This document shows positions 24,677 to 32,059 of a DNA stretch of 64,000 bases, one piece after another (position 1 is the stretch's first letter; every line of letters starts with the position of its first letter). Both the position numbers and the translations under genes were made by a program. A model generated the notes under the pieces. The model made no database searches. It had not been told where the DNA came from and saw only the letters and a list, made by a program, of their open reading frames with translations. The DNA is from Dialister succinatiphilus YIT 11850 (GTDB lineage: Bacteria; Bacillota; Negativicutes; Veillonellales; Dialisteraceae). Location of the stretch: NCBI RefSeq assembly GCF_000242435.1, contig NZ_JH591189.1:177235-241234 (forward strand). The letters run 5' to 3'.

Positions 24677-26536
24677 ATGAATACTTTTACTAATACTTTT
24701 GAAACTGTTACTGATGATTATGACAAGACGCTGGATTCCCTTAGGCTTGATGAGGATGCAGACTGCATTCCTGACACTGATATTTTTGAGGAAATCCCCA
24801 CTGCTGAGCTTATTAAAAAAGTGAAGGAAACCATTATTGGGCAGGATAAAGCTGTTATTCGCATCTGCTCTTTTATGAATATGGAAATCAAAAAAATCAA
24901 TTACAACCGCGTTCATCGGAATGATTACGATTTCATCCCCCAGCATACGAAAAATATGTTGATTACTGGGCCTTCAGGCTGTGGGAAGACTGCAACAGTG
25001 ACAAGAGTGTGTGAAGAATTTGGCATTCCCTGTGTTATGGTAGATGCTTCTACAAAGGTAGCTACAGGTTATAAAGGAAATGAATGGTATACCATGATTT
25101 CTGATGCCATAAGATACATTGCTTCCAATAAGACAAATGGTAACATGGAAGAGGCAGTTCAAATGTACAACAAGGGGTGCGTCATTGTTCTCGATGAATT
25201 TGATAAAGCGATTATTCCCGATGAGGGTGGCAGGAATTATTCCCGTTTTTCTCAGGGATGTCTCTTGAAAATTTTAGAAGGTGCCACGTTTACATTAGAT
25301 GGTTTGGGTTTGTCAAACATAAATGCTGATGATCAAGATTCCATTGAAGTAGATACGAGCAACACAATCTTCATCGCAGTTGGTTCGTTTGCCAACTATC
25401 TGAAAATTATGAAGGTATCGGCCGAAAGAGAGCTACGCCAGCAGATGGCTGATGCAGTAAACAGATTAGATGGAGAAATTGAAAAAGTCAGGGCCAATAA
25501 AGAGGCAGGCGTTATTGCAATCAAAAAGCAAGAGGCTTCACTGGAACAGGAAGTAAACAGTCTTTCTGTTCAGTTGGCAAAGCTTCAGATTGAACAGAAG
25601 GAAACACTTCTTAAGGACATGCGCATGGAAGAATCACTGAAATTCAAGCTGGCCGGCCTGCAGGGGGATATGGAACATTGCAGGGCACTTATTTCCCGCT
25701 GTCAGGCTGCCTGGGCTGACTGCAATGATGATTACAGAGTCCATCGTATCGGCTTTGTGGACTCAGCTGCCAAAACAAGTGAAGAGGTAATCCATGAGGG
25801 TGACTTCGCGACACTGGAGAGACAGGCACGCATGGCAGCAGATAGTAAGTTAGAGGAAATTGACCAGACAAATCAGAAATTGGGTCTCTTGGAGAAGAAA
25901 ATCGCAGAAAAGAAAAAGAAAAATCAGGAGGGTATGGATGAGCTGCAATTGAAAATAGAGAAAATCAACTTGAAAATGAAAGAACTGGAAAGCCAGGCTT
26001 GGGGATATGATGATACGGAAGCAAATCTGACTGCTAAGAAGGCGCAGACCAAGGTGGATTATATAGGCCGGATTGAAAAATTGAAGAAAGTCGGACCGTC
26101 CGCTATTACCCTGGATGGCTTAACCAAATATTACGACCTCACTCCGGAACTGGCAGGCCGGATGGGAGCCATGGTGGTGCTCGATCAGCTGAAGGAAAAG
26201 GACATGATCCGCATCTTGAAATATTCTGATCGCAGTGATTTGTCTCAGACCGCAAAACTTCTGGCTGATTTTGGAGTAAACTTAATCATACCGGAAGCTT
26301 CTTATAAGCTATTGGCGAAGATGGCAATAAAAGAAAACGTTGGCGCCAGAGGGCTCGCATCTGTGTTGGATCAGATTATGTATCGCATTTTTCCGCTGGT
26401 GGAAGGAGAAGGTGAAAAGGAAGTTATCCTGACACCTCAGTGTATCCGTGGCAAAGGCAATCCGAAAATCAAGAAGCTGGATGAAAAAAGCAAAGAATAC
26501 CCGGAATGGCATATGAGAGATGAGATACCGTTTTAA
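24677..26536 (+). CDS. ClpX-like AAA+ ATPase with large coiled-coil insertion
   Basis: 619 residues from the ATG at 24677 (AGGAGG 5 bp upstream). Core is ClpX-like: Walker A TGPSGCGKT (98-105), pore-loop-like ATGYKGNE, Walker B VIVLDEFDKA (about 180-188), sensor region FIAVGSFANYL, arginine-finger block LTPELAGRM, and a C-terminal small domain with sensor 2 VGARGLASVLDQIM. The N-terminal zinc domain of ClpX is absent, replaced by about 45 acidic residues. Between sensor 1 and the arginine finger, some 215 residues of Glu/Lys/Gln-rich coiled coil are inserted in two arms. Between the arms lies RIGFVDSAAKT, with I358-G359-F360, where ClpX has its ClpP-docking IGF loop. Inference: an unfoldase that may dock on ClpP and recruit special substrates through the coil. 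A true housekeeping ClpX is excluded by the missing zinc domain and the insertion. Confidence 0.8.
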   Translation: MNTFTNTFETVTDDYDKTLDSLRLDEDADCIPDTDIFEEIPTAELIKKVKETIIGQDKAVIRICSFMNMEIKKINYNRVHRNDYDFIPQHTKNMLITGPSGCGKTATVTRVCEEFGIPCVMVDASTKVATGYKGNEWYTMISDAIRYIASNKTNGNMEEAVQMYNKGCVIVLDEFDKAIIPDEGGRNYSRFSQGCLLKILEGATFTLDGLGLSNINADDQDSIEVDTSNTIFIAVGSFANYLKIMKVSAERELRQQMADAVNRLDGEIEKVRANKEAGVIAIKKQEASLEQEVNSLSVQLAKLQIEQKETLLKDMRMEESLKFKLAGLQGDMEHCRALISRCQAAWADCNDDYRVHRIGFVDSAAKTSEEVIHEGDFATLERQARMAADSKLEEIDQTNQKLGLLEKKIAEKKKKNQEGMDELQLKIEKINLKMKELESQAWGYDDTEANLTAKKAQTKVDYIGRIEKLKKVGPSAITLDGLTKYYDLTPELAGRMGAMVVLDQLKEKDMIRILKYSDRSDLSQTAKLLADFGVNLIIPEASYKLLAKMAIKENVGARGLASVLDQIMYRIFPLVEGEGEKEVILTPQCIRGKGNPKIKKLDEKSKEYPEWHMRDEIPF

Positions 26537-26562
26537 GATAAAGCGGATCCATCTGTTATTGG

Positions 26563-26577
26563 AAGTCCCAAGGACTT
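26563..26577. repeat. AAGTCC hairpin downstream of ClpX-like gene
   Basis: AAGTCC-CAA-GGACTT, a perfect 6-bp stem with a 3-nt loop. It is the reverse complement, over 14 bp, of the inner stem at 24629-24642, so the ClpX-like gene is flanked by inverted copies of the same element. Confidence 0.6.
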
Positions 26578-26594
26578 GAATTTTACTTATAAAT

Positions 26595-26634
26595 ATATAG
26601 CCACATGCAGATTAATATAGCCACATGCAGATTA
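26595..26634 (+). repeat. Two 20-bp tandem repeats
   Basis: ATATAGCCACATGCAGATTA occurs twice head to tail between the ClpX-like gene and its terminator. Confidence 0.9.
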
Positions 26635-26635
26635 G

Positions 26636-26674
26636 AAAAAGGACTTTGGCTCTAACGGGCACAAGGTCCTTTTT
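26636..26674 (+). terminator. Terminator downstream of ClpX-like gene
   Basis: AAAAAGGAC (26636-26644) pairs with GTCCTTTTT (26666-26674); T-run follows. Confidence 0.7.
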
Positions 26675-26835
26675 GTGTGGTCAAATGTAATATTTAATAT
26701 TTTAGAGATAAATAATTATATCTTATTTTGCTTATAAAGGCTGTTGGCTAATGTCTTCGTCATAACTTCTGGCAACAACGGACCCAGTATTTGTACTCTA
26801 TCTCTGAAACTGAATACGACCACAATAAAATATAA

Positions 26836-26875
26836 TAGGCTGTGAAGAAATGGTTGACATTTTTTTCACAGCCTA
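26836..26875 (-). terminator. Terminator of small minus-strand gene
   Basis: 11-bp arms TAGGCTGTGAA and complement (26836-26846, 26865-26875) immediately after the stop of the minus-strand gene at 26879; on that strand it is followed by an A/T-rich stretch. Confidence 0.65.
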
Positions 26876-26878
26876 GTT

Positions 26879-27262
26879 TTATTTCAGGTATTTCTTATTA
26901 ATTTTCAATGTTGGCATGTTTTTAAGCTGCTCATCTCTAAATTCATCATAAGTTATTTTATCATCTATATAATCTTTTATTATTTTCGTCCTTTTGTCGA
27001 AAAATTCATTTAGCGTTTTGTATCCTTTATATTCGTAATCTATAATCGCAATTCTTTCGATTGTTTCATGCGCCAGAGTTGCTTTTTCAAGGATGAATCC
27101 TTTTTCGCCTCTCCCTGGCTCCTTTGCGAGTTCCTTGAATTTTGCAAGTGCCTCTTTCAGATTGTCGTAGCTTTCTTTTAGCATAAATGCACCGGGTGAT
27201 GAGATGTCATCTTGAATTGGCATGACCAGAACAATATCGTATACGACTTTTTTTGTGGTCAT
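26879..27262 (-). CDS. Hypothetical protein, 127 aa
   Basis: Starts MTTKKVVYDIVLVMPIQDD; AAGGAGG lies upstream on the minus strand, which decides against the longer TTG-initiated frame to 27298. Family not recognised. N-terminal beta-strand-like VVYDIVLVM, then amphipathic helices rich in Lys and Glu (SYDNLKEALAKFKELAKE; EFFDKRTKIIKDYIDDK). No signal peptide. Single-gene unit bounded by its own terminator. The small size and charge would fit a regulator or antitoxin-like protein, but no DNA-binding motif is apparent. Confidence 0.6.
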   Translation of the reverse strand: MTTKKVVYDIVLVMPIQDDISSPGAFMLKESYDNLKEALAKFKELAKEPGRGEKGFILEKATLAHETIERIAIIDYEYKGYKTLNEFFDKRTKIIKDYIDDKITYDEFRDEQLKNMPTLKINKKYLK

Positions 27263-27378
27263 TTGATACTCCTCCTTAATCTTGACATTGCTTGACAAAC
27301 TCTAATTCTATCATATTCTTTTTGATCATTCTTTTATCCTCATAAGGAGAAGAGAAAAATCAGAGCCGCAGAGTCTAA

Positions 27379-28662
27379 TTAGTGTTTATAGAGTTTTGGA
27401 AATTTGCCGTAAAACAGGCAGCGTGGATTTACAAAATAAAGGTCGGAGCGATTGCTGCGTCGGATTATATTAGCACTAAGGCAGGCGCGTATGCCTCTTT
27501 GATACTTATTTCTTAGATATCTTTCATAATCATCGGGGGTATATTCCTTTTGGCGGCCATAGGTCTTCTGAGGACATACTTTTGCTAGAGATGATAGGGT
27601 ATATCTCCATTGAGGTGAACTAACGGAGGGCAGGTAGATGGAGGTCTTCCCAGGAGTGACCGCAATCTGGTTGAAAATAAGATACATCACGGCTAGCCCT
27701 GCTTGAGGCAGAGTAAAAATGGTATCAATGCCATTTTCTTTGTTTTCCTGTGAGGGAGCCATGATTTTTATGAATAAGGAATGGTCCATCCTATCCTTAT
27801 GGAAAAGTTGTTTTTTATGCTTAATCTGCTTTCTGAATCGGGTAAATTGGGGAAAAAACCGGTCGAAGTCTGGCTTCTTAAAATTTCTACGAATGACACG
27901 GGGCATAGTATCATTCAAGTCAGATAACCTGTCACCACAAAAAAATCGGAAGAAGTTGATGAAGTATTTATTTACACACACATCGTTTCCCTTAATATTG
28001 GCGGCAGTTTTAGGAATAGCAGGGTAAAGCAGATCCTTTTCTATCAGTTCCTTCCTCCCACGGAACAGGATATATTTAAAGGATTTTATTGAAGAGCTTT
28101 TTTTTAGTGAATTTCCCAGGGAGGAATCTTTTAAAATCCAATCTTCATCAGCTTCGGAAAGTGAAACCCAAAATTGGTTAATGCCTTTGCTGCCGGAAAG
28201 TTTATGGCAGACTACACGGAATATGAATGCACCACTTTTGGAGAGTTGGCAGAGTTTTAGGAAGCCGTAAGGGTATATCTTGATAAATGGAAGGTGGGAT
28301 AAATCTAATTTTTTCGCTTTTGGCCAGTAGGGACTGTCCATCTCAGAGATTTCCGGATCCGGGTGTTCTTCCTGCAGTGAATGAAAATCAGAAGGAAGAG
28401 ACAGTTTTTCCTTTCCTTCCAGCGTGGAAGCAGTCTGGTTGTCTTTAATTATTTCCATGATATCCGTAAGATTGGTATGAAGGGCAGCACAGATTCTGGC
28501 AAGGCTGTCCATACGTACGGAGCCGTCCGGATATTCCTGAAAGGATATTTTCTTTAATTTGGTCAACAGAGATGGCGGAATCTGTGCATCGCTGCTGAGC
28601 TTTTGAGCAGTGATGCCTTTCGTTTTCATCAGGTTGAAAAGTTTTTGGAAACTGGGTTTCAT
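27379..28662 (-). CDS. XRE-type HTH protein with unknown C-terminal domain
   Basis: 427 residues from the ATG at 28662 (a longer frame to 28776 would overlap the divergent gene and adds no recognisable domain). Residues 1-70 form an XRE/Cro-type helix-turn-helix (FQKLFNLMKTKGITAQKLSS, PPSLLTKLKKI, RMDSLARICAALHTNLTDIM). The remaining 350 residues are not recognised with confidence; the last 60 (RACLSANIIRRSNRSDLYFV then NPRCLFYGKF) resemble the winged-helix end of RepL-type replication proteins, which I offer only as a weak resemblance. Transcribed divergently from the XRE-UvrD gene across 108 bp with overlapping -10 elements, so it may repress both directions. Confidence 0.65.
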   Translation of the reverse strand: MKPSFQKLFNLMKTKGITAQKLSSDAQIPPSLLTKLKKISFQEYPDGSVRMDSLARICAALHTNLTDIMEIIKDNQTASTLEGKEKLSLPSDFHSLQEEHPDPEISEMDSPYWPKAKKLDLSHLPFIKIYPYGFLKLCQLSKSGAFIFRVVCHKLSGSKGINQFWVSLSEADEDWILKDSSLGNSLKKSSSIKSFKYILFRGRKELIEKDLLYPAIPKTAANIKGNDVCVNKYFINFFRFFCGDRLSDLNDTMPRVIRRNFKKPDFDRFFPQFTRFRKQIKHKKQLFHKDRMDHSLFIKIMAPSQENKENGIDTIFTLPQAGLAVMYLIFNQIAVTPGKTSIYLPSVSSPQWRYTLSSLAKVCPQKTYGRQKEYTPDDYERYLRNKYQRGIRACLSANIIRRSNRSDLYFVNPRCLFYGKFPKLYKH

Positions 28663-28711
28663 GGCGGTGCTTCTTTCTGGGCAGACTTTGTGTTTCCCTT
28701 CTTTTTGTTCT

Positions 28712-28719
28712 ATTATAAT
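28712..28719. promoter_or_regulatory. Overlapping divergent -10 elements
   Basis: ATTATAAT contains TATAAT on the plus strand (28714-28719) and TATAAT on the minus strand (28712-28717). Both face outward to the two XRE-containing genes, so transcription in the two directions should compete or be co-regulated. Confidence 0.5.
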
Positions 28720-28770
28720 ATTTAGCATGAACGATGGGTAGTGATTGTAGTGATTGATGCGGAGGCTTTT

Positions 28771-31700
28771 ATGCATATATCATACAGTTTGTTATTCCAA
28801 ATCATGAAGGAAAGAGGCATGCAGGGAGAGACATTATGCCAAAAGGCAGGAATTTCCAAAAGTACCTTGCAGAAATTAAAATACCCATGGAACTATGGCG
28901 ATGTAGACCTTTCAGCAGTTATGAAGGTCTGCCGGGCTATGAACCTGGATTTTTCAGAATTCACTGAGATGGTGGATGATGACACATGGGAACTGCGGCG
29001 AATTTATACGAATAAAAAGTACAGGAATAAATTAAAAAAGATTAAAAATAGTAACTTTAGCCAGTGTGTAATTGGTGAACAGTCAGACCATTTTCTTATT
29101 ACAGCTGCGCCGGGCAGGGGAAAGACTACAACACTAGTAGAGCTGGTCCGGAAACTGGCTGCTCATCATGATTTACTCGTTAAAGAGGGAGAGGCAAAAA
29201 ATGGTGATACAAAGATATTGGTTATTTGCTTTTCTAAAGCAGCCGTGGCAGCGGTGATTAATAAAAAGCTGACAGACAATGAAAATGGCAGTAATAAAGG
29301 CAGGATATATCAAGTCATGACTATTGACTCATTCTGTGGCAGGCAGAATTATGCGTTTAAGATAGCTATGGAAGAAATCGACCGGCTGGAGGATTCGGAG
29401 GAACAGGATGATGATATGGCGGCGGGATCGGAAGCTTTTAGAAAAGACGCTGAATATCGGGCTGCGAATCAAAAGGCTGGGGGGTCAGGACAGGAGAAAA
29501 ACAGTACGTCGGAGCAAATGGGAAATGATACACATGCCCCGCGCCAACTGTCTTCATCGTATGAGGAACAAATCAAACTTTTCCTTGATAGAGTGAATGA
29601 TGCCTATAATAAGTATGGATATTCCGGCTTTGGCGACGAGGATGCATTGGGAATATGGTGGAAAAACTTTCCTCGTTTCCGGTATGTGATTGTAGATGAA
29701 CTTCAGGATATCAGAGGGATACGGGCGCGTTTTCTTCTTCAATTGATGTCAGTGATGCAGAACTGCCAATTTATTTTTATGACAGATCCATGCCAGGCTA
29801 TTTATGATTTTTCCAATGAGAAAGAGCAAGGGCAGGAGTCCAAGCAAGGGCAGGAGTCCATTGACTCCACCTCGTTGTTCAGAAAACTGGCACTGAATGA
29901 GACTGTTCGAAGGTATATATTGGATGAAAAAAATCATCGCCTCAAGAACGGAAGCGATTTGAGATGGATGGAACCCTGGCTGGCGGAACTCCGAAGACCG
30001 CTTTCATGGCATGACGGACCATGGGCGCTTCATCTGTTGGAACGTATGGGTAATGAAAAAGATGTCAAAAAGAGACTGGCTCCTTTTGCATTGTATGATC
30101 GGCAACTCTGTGTCCCTCAAGGAAAGAATGCAGTGCTGACATGGGGAAATAACACAGCCTTGCTGGTGATGTGGCATTTCCATCAGTTATGGAAAACGGG
30201 TCAGGAGAGGCCATGGTTTCTTTTAAGGATGGCTTCTCATGGGGACCACAAGGGTGGGCTGCTGGAAATGGCTGGCTGGATTGGTCTGTTTTTCTTCAGT
30301 TATCCGGACAAGACTATTAGCCGTAACAGGTTCATAAATCATTTTAACAAGATTTTTCCCTCGGATATACGGAAGAAACTGAACATGACCGGTAAAGCGG
30401 AGGGGTATTGGGAGGCAGTGGAAAGCTGCCAGATGGATACAGAAGCATTTTATGAGCAAAATGACAGGAATGCAGGAGAAGAGTTTCCTGAACAAATGAT
30501 TGAGGGAGTTGATGATTTTCCAATTTCTGAAGCGGAGAATTTGGATGCAGGAGAAGAGCCTTCTTGGCCAATTTCTGAAGAAGAGGAGTCTCTCCTCTTT
30601 CCGGAATTTGGGGAAGAAATGGGAACTCAAGAGGAAGATACAGATTCATATCAGGTACAGGATTTTCTTCGGCAAATTTGTAAATATGCCAGTCGTCAAT
30701 ATGACAAGCGGGGATATTTATTTCCCGGTGATATGCCCGGAAGGATGCCGAGCGAGGGTGAAGGAAGCTTAGACACCATCCCCCAGGCAAAGGGACTGGA
30801 ATATGATGAGACTTTCCTGCCATACCATTCCTTGACTTTGAGCACTATTCATCAGGCAAAGGGATTGGAGTATGATGAAGTTTTTTTGCCGCATCATATT
30901 TTTCATCCCGCAGTTTATGGTAATAAGGAGGATATTGGTGAAGCTTGCCGCGTATCTTACGTGGCACTTACACGGGCGGGAAGAGATGTGCATTTTTACA
31001 CCACTGCTGCTAATAGAAACAAGGGAATTCGAGGATTATCCTTTTCCTCCTATTTTGGACGACAGCTGATGTATGAGAAAGATGATTTGGGGCACTATGC
31101 CTATCCGCGTCGTGAAGGAAGAACTTTGTTTTATTCCAGATATGGAAGGGCTGATGGAAAATCCATATTTCTCGGATTCCCTTTCGATTCCAATAATGAT
31201 GTAGATCCTAATTCATTTGATCGACAGGATGTTCAACAGTTTATCGTTCATCAGATACCCATAGGCAGGGAGCTCTTCCTTTATAAATCAGAAGAGGGTG
31301 GAAATAAAAACGAGCGTGAAAAGCAGGAGAAGGTATTGTATACTTTAGGCCTGGTAGAAAAAGATGAGGAAACTTCCGGGAATGTGCCCTCAATAATAGG
31401 AAATATTACGGAAAAATTAGGGAGGATGCTTTTGAAGGAGCAGTCCTACAGAAAAGGGAAAAAGCAGGAATTTGAGCTTCCCCAAGTGTTTGACCGTCTG
31501 CTTGTAATGGATATAGTCACCTATTTCACTAAAAAGGAGGCATCACCAGCGTCTTCACGGAATGGTGGAGAAAAAACGGAAAAAGACAATTCGGAAGGAG
31601 AAATGGAAATGCTTCCGGAAGAGGCTGACGTCCGCTTCTGGTGCGGTCTGGTGATACGTGGAATTGCCAGAAACCGTTCAGAGGCCTTTAATCAGGAAGG

Positions 31701-31869
31701 CTTTGTCATGGGCCAACCAGAGGGAAATTTGGAGGGCGATGGTACAGAGCCCCAGAATATACAGGAAGAAATCCAGCAAATATCGGATGAGCAGGGTCGG
31801 GATGATCTGCCTGACGAAATTCCGGATGAATCCTTTTTACCGGAACTGGATGAGTCTGATCTGTATTAA
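28771..31869 (+). CDS. XRE HTH - UvrD-like helicase fusion
   Basis: 1032 residues from the ATG at 28771 (GCGGAGG upstream; the GTG at 28741 is rejected). Residues 1-75 are an XRE helix-turn-helix (SYSLLFQIMKERGMQGETLC, KSTLQKLKYPW, LSAVMKVCRAMNLDFSEFTEM). A UvrD/SF1 helicase follows: Walker A TAAPGRGKTTT (about 112-120), Walker B VIVDELQDIRG (about 305-312), MTDPCQAIYDF, and motif VI YVALTRAGRDVHFY. Motif V appears twice, as IPQAKGLEYDETFLP and IHQAKGLEYDEVFLP, 23 residues apart. An 18-bp in-frame tandem duplication sits at 29825-29860. Acidic linkers (residues 570-640) and an acidic tail (last 70 residues) are notable. Head of a three-gene plus-strand unit. A site-specific DNA-binding helicase in defence or mobility is inference. 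Confidence 0.8.
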   Translation: MHISYSLLFQIMKERGMQGETLCQKAGISKSTLQKLKYPWNYGDVDLSAVMKVCRAMNLDFSEFTEMVDDDTWELRRIYTNKKYRNKLKKIKNSNFSQCVIGEQSDHFLITAAPGRGKTTTLVELVRKLAAHHDLLVKEGEAKNGDTKILVICFSKAAVAAVINKKLTDNENGSNKGRIYQVMTIDSFCGRQNYAFKIAMEEIDRLEDSEEQDDDMAAGSEAFRKDAEYRAANQKAGGSGQEKNSTSEQMGNDTHAPRQLSSSYEEQIKLFLDRVNDAYNKYGYSGFGDEDALGIWWKNFPRFRYVIVDELQDIRGIRARFLLQLMSVMQNCQFIFMTDPCQAIYDFSNEKEQGQESKQGQESIDSTSLFRKLALNETVRRYILDEKNHRLKNGSDLRWMEPWLAELRRPLSWHDGPWALHLLERMGNEKDVKKRLAPFALYDRQLCVPQGKNAVLTWGNNTALLVMWHFHQLWKTGQERPWFLLRMASHGDHKGGLLEMAGWIGLFFFSYPDKTISRNRFINHFNKIFPSDIRKKLNMTGKAEGYWEAVESCQMDTEAFYEQNDRNAGEEFPEQMIEGVDDFPISEAENLDAGEEPSWPISEEEESLLFPEFGEEMGTQEEDTDSYQVQDFLRQICKYASRQYDKRGYLFPGDMPGRMPSEGEGSLDTIPQAKGLEYDETFLPYHSLTLSTIHQAKGLEYDEVFLPHHIFHPAVYGNKEDIGEACRVSYVALTRAGRDVHFYTTAANRNKGIRGLSFSSYFGRQLMYEKDDLGHYAYPRREGRTLFYSRYGRADGKSIFLGFPFDSNNDVDPNSFDRQDVQQFIVHQIPIGRELFLYKSEEGGNKNEREKQEKVLYTLGLVEKDEETSGNVPSIIGNITEKLGRMLLKEQSYRKGKKQEFELPQVFDRLLVMDIVTYFTKKEASPASSRNGGEKTEKDNSEGEMEMLPEEADVRFWCGLVIRGIARNRSEAFNQEGFVMGQPEGNLEGDGTEPQNIQEEIQQISDEQGRDDLPDEIPDESFLPELDESDLY
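29825..29860 (+). repeat. In-frame 18-bp tandem duplication
   Basis: AGCAAGGGCAGGAGTCCA twice in succession inside the helicase gene, just after the MTDPCQAIYDF motif; it adds six residues (Q-G-Q-E-S type) and keeps frame. Confidence 0.9.
30775..30897 (+). repeat. Duplicated helicase motif V segment
   Basis: About 54 bp repeated at a distance of 69 bp (anchor CAGGCAAAGGG at 30784 and 30853). The copies differ at several bases, mostly silent, so the duplication is not very recent. Both encode QAKGLEYDE; the first has Pro where the motif normally has His. Confidence 0.8.
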
Positions 31870-31877
31870 TGATCTGG

Positions 31878-31920
31878 AAGCAGGGATATGCAGTGGTAAC
31901 CAATGCATGTCCCTGCTTTT
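31878..31920 (+). terminator. Terminator-like stem after XRE-UvrD gene
   Basis: About 19-bp imperfect stem (AAGCAGGGA... with complement ending TCCCTGCTT) and a T-run. It may partly uncouple the helicase from the next gene. Confidence 0.6.
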
Positions 31921-32059
31921 TATATGCAAATGGATTGCTTCATTTTACATCGGATTTTTAGCAATTTTCTATATATTCCGAAAGGACAAATGAATTATTC
32001 AGGTATAATATGGGTATAGATAAAGAAAGATGTGGCGGAATGAAAGGAGAAAGTGCAGG

